This document shows positions 41,931 through 53,750 of a stretch of DNA of 64,000 nt, in pieces. The stretch is from Certhia americana. Lineage: Eukaryota > Chordata > Aves > Passeriformes > Certhiidae. The notes under the pieces are model-generated. The model did no database searches. It saw only the letters and a program-made list of their open reading frames with translations, and was not told the origin of the DNA. Both the position numbers and the translations under genes were made by a program. The stretch covers positions 114,080,380-114,144,379 of the forward strand of contig CM031858.1 of the NCBI GenBank assembly GCA_018697195.1. Reading direction: 5' to 3'. Position 1 is the first letter of the stretch, and the number at the start of each line of letters is the position of its first letter.

Positions 41931-44900
41931 GTAAGACTCCATTAATGTGAAACCTTTCCAAAAACAAGTAATAGACCCAGCATGAGATCTGTAATCTCAC
42001 CTTTAAATAAAAATCAGTTGACTGTATTCCAGGATGTTTCTGAAGCTACAGACTACAAAGAAAATTCTAAGAATTAGTTTTTTAAAAAATTGTATAGCTG
42101 TTAACTAATGTAGTATAATTACTTACCCAGATCAAATTTTTGTGGCTTGGATTTTGCTATTGAATTAGTCTGACAAGTGGCAAAAAATATGTGGTTGCAC
42201 TATTGCAAACCTAAAAGGGAAATTTTAAAATGACTGCACCAACAAATATGCCTTCTATGGAAGTGAAATAATCAATGGGGCTTGATTTTTACTTATCAGT
42301 AGTTCAGGTCTGTGCTGTGGAATCTACTGACTGCTGCTTCACAGGATCTGAGAAAAGTGCTGAGGAAATGTATTAATCAGTAATTAGGAAACAAACACGA
42401 ACACAGAAGGATACAAAAGCAAAAGTAGTAACTTATTAATATTTCATTATGTTGATGGAAAGAAAAGAAGATGGATATCAGAAGGTATGAAACCATAGAT
42501 AATCTTCTAGTGCCAGAAGCACATGCTTGCTGATGTAATTATGTCTTCACTAGCAAGATTTTCCTGTTTAGATAGGCAGCAGGGCAGTTTTGCTGCTAAA
42601 CAGATCTTGTGTTTACCAGGCCAAAGATTAAAAAATAAACCAAAACAAAAGCCAAACAAAAACCTGAACCAAAAAATCAAACCTGCCAGCTACAAATAAA
42701 CTCACTTTTACAGCTCTGCCAGGTTCTGAAAGTTGCCAAGGGACCTCTGTGTCATGCCTGTTCCAAACATTGTGTACACACACAGTCTGGCCCTGGAAGG
42801 AGCTGCAAGTCCTTCCTGAGCAGGACGTGTTCCAGTGTTAGCTATAAGCTCAGACTTAATTCTGTGCTTAGTTGAAATGCAAATTATATCACTAAAGTTC
42901 TTCAGCTGGACTTTAAAGAATGTATGAGATACACTAATAAATTAGAAGCCTGATTCTCCCCTTGAGGAAAGTTAAAGAGAGAAGAGTCTTTCTTTGAAAA
43001 AAAATTATTTTTCTATTGAAAAAGCAATACTTTTCTTGCAAGAACCTGGTTTAAAGTATTCAGTGTCAATATAAATACAATCTAACAGTAACAAAAAATC
43101 TACCTAGGACAGTATAAAATGTTTACCTCTGTCAGTGACATGCTATAGCTACATGACTGGTTTCTCTCAGACACCTTCCATTTGAAAGTGTAATGTAGCA
43201 ACTCCTTCAATAAAGAACATTTTGTGCTGCAGAAAGTACTAATCAAGCAGCTACAAAAATCCTTTACACTCTGTCCTTTCCTGTTCACAGTATGTCCATG
43301 TGGCTCCCTTAGTTGGCAGCTACTCCTCCCAGCAGCTGTAGAGTATTTAATGGTGTAGTTCTGAGGCAGTTTGGCTCAGAAGGCAGGTTGGCTGTACTAC
43401 AAATGTTGGCTTTTGGGGAAAATGGGCTCCCTCTGGTGAGTGGTTGAGTGGTTGTCAACTGAACTACCTTCGGTCTTTTGAGTTGTCTTAGTTCAGATTT
43501 TATTTTCAAATGGTTCTCTCGTGGTGCTTGAGCACTTGCACGTTCTGACATATAATGTGTTCCTGGCAGCTGTCAACACTCATCATCTTTATTTCCTGGA
43601 GTAGCAGAGGACTTGCAATATAAACCTTGCAATTTTTCACCAGCTGGGAGGGAAGGCTAGGCGACTGCTGCAAAGAGATGCCTATGGAAAGTTAGGTATT
43701 ACAATGTGTCAGATAATTTTGGTGCGCCTCAGTTCCAACTCTGGCCTTTGTAGTTGGTTAATATTTCTTAGGTATTTTTCCTTTTATTCTGTGCTGAGTG
43801 ACTTACTACCTTTACTTTTTGCAGGATGCTGGTGTGAATCAAAGAAGCACGAATATGCAGTCCTTTTGTGGCAAGTCTATTTATACACATGTAAACCCAG
43901 AAGTTAAAGTTGCCTAGTAATCCACATTGCTTCTTCAATTTAAGCCTCTCAGGCTGTGATGATAGAGGTCTGATGACACTGTACATCTAGTCCTACATAA
44001 ACTATCTCCTAAACAAGAGTTGATTCATTTTTAAAAAACTGAAAAGGCCATTAAATTTGTCATTCAAGCAAGGTTTCTAAATTAAATCTTCATCCAACTT
44101 ATATCTAGAACTCAGTTAAGCAGGCATCCTATCTTAATGGAATAGGTAAACTGGAGATAGCTGGGTAGAAATCATCTTAGATCTTACAGGTTGTTTGCAG
44201 TGGCAGTGAGGATCTCTAGTCCTTGATCTAGCTACAGAGAAAGTTTATTGAAATTCCTGGTCTTCTTTTTTAAGTTTTCTGTTCTGTGTGATAACTGCTC
44301 TCTCATCCTTTCAGTAAATACCCTTCAAAGGGGTTGTGAAGATAAAAAGGTGATGTTAAGGGGACAAAGCAGGAGGAAAGGGGACCTTCAGCCTTGGGCT
44401 TTATTCAAACAGAAATAAGCCAGGCAAGCGAAACAGGTGTGACTGCTGAACTGCAGCTAGGTAGTTCTGAACACACCTCAAGCCCAGGAAATAATGACTG
44501 GATCAAAAAAAAACCCCCACTTCAATTGTTCATCTTAGCTTGGAGGTTTGTGAAGCCTAGCTGTCTTTTTTATGTTGCTACTTATTGTGCCAGACATGTT
44601 CCCATGATGGGCTGTTTCCTTCTCTCTCACAGCTCAGGGGCAGTCAAAGGTGTTCAGAATACTGAATATTAATTGTTCTAGGCAGAGAAATGGTAAACTT
44701 CATTGTGCCCAGTAGAGAAAGCAGATGTGTGTCAGTGAAAGTACTGAGTGTGTTTCATGTTAGAAACATGATCAGACTACTTTGGATTTGGAAAATGTAC
44801 AGATGTCTTTTTGTTATAATCTGAAAATTTAAATTATATTTAAATGGAACCTAATTAGGATTTTAATTAATATTAATAAACTAATAAGAAAACAATGAAT

Positions 44901-46083
44901 ATGAAAATTAAAATTCACTTTCTCCATGAAAAGTACTAAAAGAAAATCAATATCATAAAACAAAGCTGCAGCTATCAAGAAATGAAACCAAATTAATTTC
45001 TCAAACGTTCCAACTGCCTGATGAGGTCTTTTTCTTTTTGTAGTTTATTTAACTAAATAAATGCCAAGTGTTATCTGTTGTACACTTAGTCACTGAATGT
45101 AATTGCAAAGATATGATGAAAATCCAGAACATTTCCACTGGACGCATTTAACAATTAAAACCTTAATTTGTTTTTTTAATTTGCTAAACAATATCAAATT
45201 TATATTTTGCTTATAGAGAATTTTAGGCAGGTAATAGAACAGGTATTTTTAAACAACATTAACATTGTTTCTAATTTTCTAAAATTATTAATTTATTTTA
45301 AAATAAATGTATCGTATTGTCCATTTTGGAAAAAGGTTTAATCCATCTTTAGTGTTGTTGAGGATCTAAATCCACTCAATTTCTGTCTGATTTTACCTGT
45401 TCATCACTGCTGGTTCATCAGAACTGCAGATGGGAAGACATTGGCATTTGGATTTAGTCTTCATTTAGTGTCTGTATTAGTACTTCTAACTTACTTCTGC
45501 TAAACAGCTAGCATGGGATTATTTCCTTATGCTAAAATCACTGATCCTGTCTTCTGTGACCATAAGCAATTGGCATGTTGGAAGTAACTGCCCAGTTCCA
45601 AGCCCAGCTACTTTTTCATTTGTATAATAAAACACTTTTTTTCTAGCTAACGACAAAGAACTTCACCCTTTGAAATTATTCTAAAATACTGTTGCCTGCT
45701 AAATAAAGCAATGTGTAGATAGTTATTACAGGACTGCAATAGCATTATATACAGTGTAAAACCCACCTTCTAAAGCATACCTATGATATTCAGTCTCCTC
45801 GCCTTAGAAAGGGTATTCTAGGAGCTGAGTTATGTCAGTGAAGCAATTTTTTTTTCACTTCAGTGTAACTGTGGTCAGCTTTTTAATTCTATAGTTACAT
45901 GACTTGTCCTTGACTAGTCCATCACTTTGTATCTAGCATGTCAGAATAAATCTTACAGTAGAACAAGTTAGCAGTAGCTCCTCTGACATAAAACCAGCAT
46001 AAATACAGAGGCTAGGCCAAATTGCCTAAGTCAGATCAGATGTCTGAACAGTTGGAGTGGGTCCAGCATTGTATAAAGCATTC

Positions 46084-46121
46084 CTTTTTTTTCTTTTTTT
46101 TTCTTTTTTTTTTTTTTTATT
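46084..46121. repeat. T-rich tract (T8C)n
   Basis: Blocks of about 8-9 T separated by single C, ending in a long T run. Confidence 0.9.
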
Positions 46122-46849
46122 TAATTACTTGTATATACTTAAAAGTAATAGAACTTCTGTTCTTGGAAATTCAAGTGTAAGGGGGTTCTAACTGGTCTCA
46201 GCTATTGTACTGCTTCATGGTCCGCAAAACTCATTCTCAAACCAAGGGGCACCAAAACCGGAATGAAGTTGGAAACTCATGTAATCAGACTGTTGACACT
46301 TTATTTTACAAAGGAATATGCAACAGGGCTGTGATATCAGTCTCTTTATATTAAAGAAGTATGTTAATTTATTATATAAAGGATGACAAGACAGGTCTAG
46401 ATTATGCTATTTGAGAAAAGTGTCACTTCTATGCTTTCGTCAATGAAAATAATGTTATTTCAGCGTCATTCAAACTTGTTTGGGTCCACGTATCGTCTGT
46501 CTGGCAGAGGTATTACAGAAGTACCTAGCATTCGTGTCAGTTAAGCATGTCCCTTCCCACTGGTTCCCATACACTTGGTTTCTGCCTTCAGACGGGGGCA
46601 GGGAAGGCGTTACAGGAGCCTTAGAGCCAAGCCCAAGCAGCCCCGTTAACCCGTTCCTAGAAGAAGCCATGGTCCAGGCTCTCTTCTGCCCAGCAGTCCT
46701 CTGGGACGTGCACCCATCAGAATGCACCGAAAGTTTCATTGAAAAGCCATTTCCTTCAGACTAGGAAGTTTTCGGACCGTCCTTAACCGCAGTGCCGCGG
46801 GTACAGTGCATGGCACTATGTAGTTGAAAGAACGATGATGGATGGCAAG

Positions 46850-46877
46850 ATGTATGTATATGTATATGTATATGTGT
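46850..46877. repeat. (TATGTA)n microsatellite
   Basis: Four to five TATGTA units at the left edge of the upstream CpG island. Confidence 0.85.
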
Positions 46878-46899
46878 AAAGAATGTATTTCCTAGCACC

Positions 46900-47560
46900 G
46901 AGAAAAAAGGATGAGAGAAAAAAGACGGTAGTCCACGGCTCTCCTTCCTCCTGTGCGTTCGCCAGCCGCAGGGCTGAGCCTGCCCAAAGGGAAACACCGC
47001 AATCCCTGCCCTACCCCGCGGATGGGGGTGGGTGGGGTGCATGCTGCTGAGTCCAGGGCCCCGGTGTAGATAGATAAACGCACGACTTTTCTCTCTATCT
47101 CCTTTCAGACTTCCCGCTTCAACTCGGCATCCCGGGGCTGCGGGAGAGCGGGCTGTCCCAAGGGGGAGGCAGCGGGAAAGGGACGAGCGGGGCCGAGCGG
47201 GGTCCAATTCTGCCGGCCAGGGCACATCACCTGGCAGGGGGGACCCCGCTCGTGTCCGCCGGGAGGCGAAAGCGCTCTTACCTGGGAATGGGAGTCGCGC
47301 TCGTCCCGCTCCCCCCGCCGGACTCCCTTCAGTCCTAAAATGCGGGGACACCGTTGCTAACACCCCCCTAAGCACAGATGCAGGGAGCTCGCTGTGCCAG
47401 GCCGTGCTGTCCCACAGCCAATTGCCCGAGCCCGCGGCGACGGGACGTGACTCCAGCCAAGCGGCTCCGCTTCGGATGCTGAGGGCAGTTGAGAGCCACA
47501 AGCTTTCCTCGGGTCTGTGTGCATTTGCTGGAAAGCAATTTGCAGATTAAAGTGAGGCAA
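46900..47560. promoter_or_regulatory. CpG island about 3.5 kb upstream of SOX17 copy 1
   Basis: GC-rich, CpG-dense block, densest at about 47090-47480, bounded on both sides by AT-rich sequence. No conserved protein is recognisable in any frame; the 246-codon frame on the minus strand is a composition effect. It may be a distal promoter, an lncRNA start or an outlying part of the SOX17 unmethylated domain. Confidence 0.55.
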
Positions 47561-47868
47561 GCGAAGTAGTAACTTTCTAGATGCTGGGGACTACTACTTT
47601 GCTGTAAAGTAATTAATGGTGTTTCCATAGTTCGAGTTTCTGAAAGGGATATTTTTCATTTTTTGGGTTTTGATTTTTTCCATTCAATAGTGAGTCCTTC
47701 CTGACCAGGACCTTTGCAATACACTCACTTTCCTAACGTAAAGTCCCAAAAAGCCTTCATTCGGGGAGATTCCTTGCACTATGCAGCGCTGTCGGGCTCG
47801 GCTGCTTTCATTTAGTGGTTTTGAATCTCTTTAAAGAGGCAAAATGTGTTGCCTTTAAATACGCGTTT

Positions 47869-47886
47869 AAAAAAAAAAAAAAAAAA
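47869..47886. repeat. Run of 18 A
   Basis: Eighteen consecutive adenines between the upstream CpG island and SOX17 copy 1. Confidence 0.85.
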
Positions 47887-48099
47887 GGCTCTTGTCTTGG
47901 GAAACTGCACGATTTGCAGGAAACCCTCCGGATGTTTGCTGCTTTTCATGTGGCATTTGTGGTCGGCTCTGATAACGCTGGGAGCACCACTTCCAACACC
48001 GCATTCTGTAATGGACCTGAAATAGAAACACATCTCTTGCCGGAGGATCCCCACTCCGCGCCCCCGCGCTGTGTACCGGCGGGTTTAAAAGGTCAATAA

Positions 48100-49884
48100 A
48101 TCAGAAGGATGAACTCTCGGTGGCATTGTTAGGTTGGGAAAGTTAACGAATGACCCCAGGAGTCGTGCGACCACGAAGGTTTCAGGAGTTGTCAGAAGAA
48201 GCTCCCTATTAAACGCTGCGGGGAAGTGAAGTCTAACCACAAAGAGCGACTGGACCCAGAAACAGCGCAAGGGCTGCGTTTTTTAAAGTTACAATTCGAA
48301 AATACTCGAACAGTCAAAACAAAAAGCTAGAAAATAAGGGAGATAATCTGCCTATGACTACAGAGGCACTTGAAGGGTCACAAACTGCCAACATTTTCTG
48401 TACAAACCAGGGAGCTTTTACTTTCTCGGCTTAGATTCAAAACACACCTTTCTTTCTTTGATCCCAGATCAATGAGCTGTAGAAACGGTTTCAACAAATC
48501 TCCCTAACAAAGTCAACTGTAGTTGCTTAGCTTATTACCTCATGTTCATTATACAGAAAATTTTCTTTTCTGCTGAAAGTGACAGCCCTAAAAATTGTTG
48601 TACGTTTTATTTGCAAGCAGTCCCTCTACTCGCTGAACTTTTTCAGTAACAGCCTCTGCGTGATTTTTTCCCTTGGCTCACTAAAATGTTTCTGCTAATT
48701 AGAGTGAAAGGGAAATTTTTGCGTTTTAACAAGATCGACTGGTTTAAAAAAGGTAATATTCTCTGTACTCTCTCCCAAGGTTTAAACTCTTAGTTGGTTA
48801 GTCTTGTCCGAGTCAGTAATGCGGCGTGAGCTGGGACCTGCTCTGGGAATCAATGGAAACGGGCCGGCTCACTTAGAGCAGCGCGTGGTTGCCTACTTGG
48901 GTTTTGTTTTCCTTGGAAGTCATGTTGCTTAATTCCCTCAGCTGAGTATTTTGCTATCTGCAGGGCAAAAGACACACGCTTTCCTCATGCATGAGTTTTC
49001 TTTAAACACGATTCCAATTCTGTTTAATTCAGAATTTTCTCTGGGTTTCACCCGTGCGTCGGTGTGTGACCTGCGTCGGGGCAGCTGGCCTGGGTTTGAG
49101 GGCTCTGAATCCCGGCACGTTAGGTCGGGATATGTCACAACCTCAGCCATAAACCAAAGCCATTAGTACACCAGGTACGCCCTAAGGTAGTGTCCCAAAG
49201 GCGCTGGACTAAAAACGAGTGAAAGAGCACTCTGATCCTGACGAGCGTTGCTGGTTATCGCCAGTTCTGGGCTGACAGTCGGCTTTTGCAAGCGCAGTGT
49301 CTCTGGTAATTTATTTTACAATCAATTCTAAGTGCATAATACTTTTGCAAGAATGGTGTTATTACGTACTAGTTTGAGATTAATTTAAACACTCATATGT
49401 GCAGGATCACTGTTTTCACGTCCGCTGCTTTTGACAGCATGTAATATAAGGACAAAAAGCAGGACTGTTTGAATCGCTGCCTCTGTGTTGGACTAGCGCA
49501 AGTGTTTGAACGGAGGAAAAGAAAATAAAAACCTTTTGGTTTGGTTTAGGCAGATATCAGTCTTTTGATAACAGTTCCGACTCCTTGCAACAGGGATAAA
49601 TATGTTAGACTATTATACTGGAAACATATCGCTTGTTTATAATCTCTAAAAAACAGTGGGAAGCAGAAAACTAAATGTAAAAAAGACTCGAAAATTGTCT
49701 TCACCGGTGTTAGTCCCTGACAGCTCCTGTCCGCTACAGCAATCTTCTTCTTTTTAAAGTACCTGTCTATCAAGTGTAAAGGAGCAGGCTTTGCGTTGTG
49801 CTAAACAGGAAATTCGGTGTTAGAATACGTTAATGGTTATTCTGGCTTCATTCATTTAATTTCAGCGAGAATTCTTACAATATA
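48100..49884. other. Non-coding interval upstream of the motif cluster
   Basis: CpG frequency is visibly higher than in the desert while A+T remains substantial. No coding frame or repeat recognised. Likely part of the SOX17 regulatory domain, by position only. Confidence 0.5.
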
Positions 49885-50030
49885 GGTTTATTTGATCAAA
49901 GTGGCTACACAAACAAAGGTGTCCTTAACAAAATAAACCCCTTTGATCTTCAGTATAAAGCTGAGCGGTTTCTCAAATAAGCATTGATGATTTAATAGTA
50001 CCACATAACAATGCAAATATTAACCAAAGC
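49885..50030. promoter_or_regulatory. Candidate SOX17 enhancer: TCF/LEF, SOX and octamer motif cluster
   Basis: Motifs read directly: TTTGATCAAAG (49891-49901, TCF/LEF sites on both strands), AACAAAGG (49912-49919, SOX or TCF), CTTTGATC (49941-49948, TCF/LEF), AACAATG (50007-50013, SOX) overlapping ATGCAAAT (50011-50018, POU octamer). It lies about 0.9 kb upstream of the copy 1 promoter. SOX17 is a known Wnt/beta-catenin target and SOX17 partners with OCT4, so the combination fits, but function is inferred from motifs only. Unit B has no counterpart because the duplication starts downstream of it. Confidence 0.4.
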
Positions 50031-50411
50031 GTCCGTGAAAACGCCGTATTCTACATTAGTTTGTATGCCAAAGGAGAACGTAAATGGTGCTGAGATAGAA
50101 TTCTATTTATTCTGAAGTGATGGACATTTTTCAAACATCTGTTTGTAATTACGGTTTATTTATTTGGGCAAATCAGAGAAATCCTGATAACGTAATGACA
50201 CAAGCAATACGTACTGCAAAAGTCAACTTAATGACAACTACATAAAAGGAATATTTATGCTTTTGACAGACACTGAACAGCTTTATTAGGAAGTACGAAT
50301 AAGTGAGATAGGATAGATATATAAAACTTTTAATCTGCGGTAGCATCTATGTCTAAGAAGTGAGCTCTACGCAGCGCCGTATGGGGGAAATTGCTCAGAG
50401 TAGCAATACAT

Positions 50412-50465
50412 GGTAAGAAGCCAAATTAGAGTGTGAGGCACAGATGATGACTGCCTTCTCCTTAC
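50412..50465. promoter_or_regulatory. 54-bp block identical in both SOX17 copies (copy 1 instance)
   Basis: The bases from 50412 to 50465 are identical, without a gap, to 59810-59863, whereas adjoining sequence in the two units differs every few bases. It lies about 650 bp upstream of the start codon. A conserved proximal regulatory element is plausible, but I do not recognise a single dominant motif in it. Confidence 0.6.
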
Positions 50466-50889
50466 CAAGCTTGGCCATACATATACCAGCAGAGAAGCTG
50501 GGAAGCTGGGCTGGAGCGCCTTTGCCTCTCTCAGAGTGTCATAGCGGTATCTCGGCACAAAGGTGAATACTCGCTGTCCCATTCCCTACTTTGTATCTGC
50601 TCGCAAGGCTGGTCAATCAGTGCACGGCCTCGGAGAGCCGTGTCTGCGCTGCCCATGCGGAGGGCAGGGCTGAAGCCGGTACCCCCGCTCGAAGGCGCTG
50701 CGGACTGCTCCGAGCACACCCGACACGGGTCCGTTGGGGGCGGGGGAGAGCGACGCTGCCCTCGGCGGAGCCGCGATGCGCTCAGGTGCCGGGCCCGCCG
50801 AGCCGGAGGAGACGCGGGAGCCGACCCCGACAGTGGCAGCGCTGGGGAGTCACGGCACGCACGTCAGGCTGCGCGCCAGCCACCCGCAG

Positions 50890-50950
50890 CCCCATTGGCC
50901 GCGGCGCGGCTAAAACTACGGGCCGGGTGGCTGGCCGCCGCTCGGCAAGC
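50890..50950 (+). promoter_or_regulatory. Probable core promoter of SOX17 copy 1
   Basis: An inverted CCAAT box (ATTGG, 50894-50898) is followed 12 bp later by an A/T-rich TAAAACTA (50911-50918) in otherwise GC-rich sequence. The corresponding place in copy 2 reads CTCAAATAG, so an AT-rich TATA-like element is shared. Transcription would start near 50,940, giving a 5' UTR of about 120 bp. The start point is an inference. Confidence 0.45.
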
Positions 50951-51063
50951 AGCGAGGGGGTCCGAAGTGCCGAGTGCGTGTCCGTGGGCTGCCGGAGCTG
51001 CCGGCTTTGGATGTGCAGTGTCAGGCAGCGCTCCCAACCGATCCGTCCCGTACCCGCCGAGAG

Positions 51064-52683
51064 ATGAGCAGCCCCGATGCGGCTACGCAGCAGCCGACGA
51101 CCAGGCGTGCAGGGGCGGGCTCCTCCGCTAGCCATCATGATGCCGGCCATGTGCCCGTGGGCAGAGTCGATGAGCCCGCCTGGGCGTGGCGAAGGCGAAG
51201 GGCGCGCGTGCGCCCGTCGGGGCCGTCGGGCGGCCGAGCAAAGGGCGATGGCCGGATCCGGCGCCAATGAAGCCTCATGGTGTGCGGAGAAGGAAGAGCG
51301 CAAGCGTCTGGCGCAGCAGACCGACCTGCACCACGCGAGCTCAGCAGATGCTGAGTGAGACGCGGGCTGGGCGCGGGGTGCCGGCGAGGCGGGAGCCCCG
51401 TGGGACGGATCCCCACGAGAGCGAGGATCCCGGAGACCAAGGGGTCCGGGATGCGGGCGGCGAGGGGGGGACCTGCGGGCTGTCGAGGAGGGGGACCCGT
51501 GTGAGGTTCGCGGAAAAATAAAAACCCGGGGGCACAGGGCGAGGGAGAGCACCGCCGGGACGGGTGATTTGTGGAGGTGCGGAGGCTGCGGGCGGGGGCT
51601 GGCAGGGTGTGGGTGTATCGATGCTGGGTGCGTGGGTGCCACGATCGGCGAGACGGCGGGTCTGTGACGGTTTCGGGGGGAGGTAAATCGTGGAAGGCGC
51701 TGTCGCTGCGGAGAAGCGTCCGTTAGTGGAGGAGCGGAGCGGCTGCAGGGTGCTGCAGCAAAATGCAGGACCACCGAAATACAAGTACCGCGCCGCGGCG
51801 CGGAAGCAGGTGCATGAACGAGCTGAAGCGGGTGGAGAGCGGCTTCTGCAGCACGGGATCTTCATCATAACCTGGAGGAGGCCGGCGGCGGAGGCCCGGG
51901 CTGGGCAGCGGTGTACGGCGGCGGCGGCATGGCGGCCAGAAGGATGTGCGTGGAGAGCCTGGACTGCCGCACGGGCGAGGCAGGGCTACGCGGCACGGCG
52001 GCGGCGGGCGCGGGCCACTTACCGGGACTGTGCGGCGCTGGGAGCCGCGTTCGACGGCGACGGCCTGCGGACACCCGGACCCGCGCCGCTGGACGCGGCG
52101 TGAGAGCGAGGCGCCCTTCTTCGCGGCGGGGTCTGCAGGAGGAAGTGCGCCGCTGGTTGCCTACGGCTACGGCCCGCACCCGGCGGCGCAGAGTAACCTG
52201 CAGCGGCGGCTGGCGGCCGAGAGCCCTTCGAGGCGACGTCGTGCGGCGGCACCTGCCGCCCGGGGAGGCGCTGGGCAGCAGGGGTGGCGGGGTCGCTGTC
52301 GGGCTGCTGGGCTGCCGGCGCCGCTTGAACGCGTACTACGGGCCTAGATGCCAGCCGCCGGGCACAGGATGCGCGGACCGCCGCCGCTTCCCGCCGCCGT
52401 CGGGGCAGTGGGGCTAGCCAGCTTCGCCGCCGCCGAGACGGCGCCGTGAACAGGGAGCAGCTGGAGCAGCTAGCCGCCGGAGGAGATGACTGGGCGACGG
52501 TGGACCCGCAGGAGTTTCGAACAGTACCTGCGCTTCGCCTGAAAGCACCGAGCTGGGCTGCCCTTCACGGCGCCACGACGCCGACGGCGCTGTCTTCACG
52601 CCACGAGGGCGCGGGTACCATCTCGTCGGCCGGTAGGCGCCAGCCGCGCATGATCTACTACTGCGGCTACCCCGACTTGTGGG
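51064..52683 (+). CDS. SOX17: SOX17 transcription factor, copy 1 (two exons, frame-disrupted)
   Basis: SOX17 is a nuclear SOX-F HMG-box factor that binds AACAAT-like sites, acts with beta-catenin, and specifies definitive endoderm and arterial endothelium. Recognised by similarity in the right order, in shifting frames: MSSPDA at 51064; CPWAES-like residues near 51152; HMG box from about 51255 to 51838, with ERKRLAQQ, then AEKRPLVEE and KYKYR after the intron; a GHYRDC-like block and LGAAFDGDGL at 52012-52070; EFEQYL-like residues at 52512-52530; YYCGYPD near 52657-52677. Exonic length is about 1.29 kb, roughly 430 codons, near the family norm. The start matches the conserved N-terminus and the equivalent ATG of copy 2. 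Many one- or two-base gaps, for example a missing G in the Trp-Ala codons of the HMG box and an extra C in EFEQYL, prevent read-through, and the stop seen in copy 2 is altered. It may be a functional gene with sequence errors, a redundant haplotype, or a pseudogene. Confidence 0.9.
51355..51682 (+). other. Intron of SOX17 copy 1
   Basis: The intron splits the HMG box after SKMLG, at the glycine codon, the usual SOX17 intron site. The donor is GTGAG at 51355-51359, and exon 2 resumes at 51683 with a GT-AAA-TCG-TGG equivalent to (G)KSW. The acceptor AG is at 51681-51682 after a G-rich stretch rather than a clear pyrimidine tract. Length is 328 bp. It aligns with the copy 2 intron over most of its length, apart from a segment around 51510-51580 that differs. 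Confidence 0.75.
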
Positions 52684-53055
52684 CGGGCTCGATGAGCACG
52701 GCTACGGACACTGGCAGGGGGCGCCTGGCCCCGCTCCTAGTGTAGTAATTATTTGAATCTTGAGAACTGACAGGGTATCCGGACATGCCTCGCGGTTTGA
52801 AGGCGAATGAGCCAATCCACTGTCCAGTGGTGCAAGCTGCACACCTGTCCTGACAGTGGACATGAGGAAAATGTTCTGCGGTGGAATCATAATACTAGTG
52901 GGCACACGCGAGGAATATCACTCGGCGATCTTGTCAGAGATCATAGGATTTTTGTATGTTTTTACAGTCTGTGCTGGGTTTTATATGATGGATTTGACAT
53001 GAAATTAATTTTGCATTTTTACATAAAGGGGAAAATAATAAAAACTGGGAATAGT
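52684..53055 (+). other. 3' UTR of SOX17 copy 1 with poly(A) signal
   Basis: Composition becomes AT-rich directly after the coding region. Homology to copy 2 is clear for about 80 bp, up to the shared TAGTAATTATTTGAATCT, and then largely fails. An AATAAA lies at 53037-53042, about 355 bp after the expected stop, preceded by TTTTGCATTT, which is also seen before the copy 2 signal. Confidence 0.6.
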
Positions 53056-53750
53056 ATAACTCGTTACCAGAGCTCTTATGTAGTTTGTAATTGATTGTTG
53101 TGACCTTTTAACTATTTTTGCAAGTGTCCTATGGACTAGCATTAAGTCTCCACTTTCTGTAGACTTAGGCTTCTATGCGGTCTCACCAGTACAGAGAAAA
53201 ATTTAAGTATTTCAGTAAACTCGTTACTCAAGCTTTGTAATTTTTTTCCCCTTTATGGGTGTTCTTTATAGAGACTGATTACTGGGACCTGAATAAAAGA
53301 AGAGCAAGAACAGGTTATGTTTTGAAGAGTATAGGAAGCCTTTGCTAAAGAGCTGTGAAAGTATGTTAGGGTTTGGTCCTTTTTAATGAAACTATGCGAC
53401 CCACTGAGGAGAGGGGGGAGAGTGCTGGTTAAGCAGCTCCTGGGGGAGAGTGTCTTTTTCGTGTCCCTTCGCCGCCTTGCTGGACGGGGTGGCAGTGTAT
53501 CAGATCCTGCTGCAGAGAACAGAGCTGTAAATCAGGATTCAAAATCAAGTAAAAAATTACGACACGAGCCTCTAAAAGGGGAGACCAGCAGGGAGAGCCT
53601 ATCTGGCACCCTGCCACTGCGGCCCCTAATCCGTACCTCACGGAGTTTTACCTTTCGCTCACTAAAGAAATCCCTTGAGTCGATGTCGTGCGTCTAGAGA
53701 TAAAAAATATCTTCGTACTTTGAGAAATGGGCACCCTGCCAATTAAACTT

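Larger units (their letters stand above)
37970..46080. other. Gene desert approaching the SOX17 domain
   Basis: No coding signal. The part 44820-45330 is dense in TAAT/ATTA homeodomain-type words. The tandem duplication at 39.4 kb and the possible exon at 41.84 kb are listed separately. Confidence 0.55.
50590..52720. promoter_or_regulatory. CpG island over SOX17 copy 1
   Basis: Very GC-rich and CpG-dense from about 430 bp upstream of the probable core promoter to the end of the coding region, as is usual for developmental SOX genes. It generates many long spurious reading frames on both strands. Confidence 0.85.
50375..52770 (+). repeat. Segmental duplication unit A (SOX17 copy 1 with promoter)
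   Basis: This block aligns by eye to 59735-62100: promoter region, 5' UTR, exon 1, intron, exon 2 and the first ~80 bp of the 3' UTR. Both blocks are in direct orientation and the unit length is about 2.4 kb. Differences are a mix of substitutions and many short indels. Sequence upstream of 50375 and most sequence downstream of 52770 shows no obvious counterpart near unit B. Confidence 0.85.

Noticed and set aside
46761..47501. 246-codon open frame on the minus strand
   Set aside because: It covers the CpG island at 46.9-47.5 kb, has no recognisable domain, and ends in a low-complexity His/Ile/Thr stretch encoded by the TATGTA microsatellite.
46500..49900. Extension of the duplication upstream of unit A
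   Set aside because: Comparing by eye with 56-59.7 kb gave no ordered matches. Homology appears to start only near 50375/59735.
50782..51774. 330-codon open frame on the minus strand
   Set aside because: It is antisense to SOX17 copy 1 in very GC-rich DNA, rich in Pro/Arg/Ser/Ala with no domain. It crosses the SOX17 intron and HMG box, so it is a composition shadow.
51064..52683. Processed (retrocopied) SOX17 pseudogene
   Set aside because: Both copies retain the intron and the upstream promoter sequence, so neither is a retrocopy.
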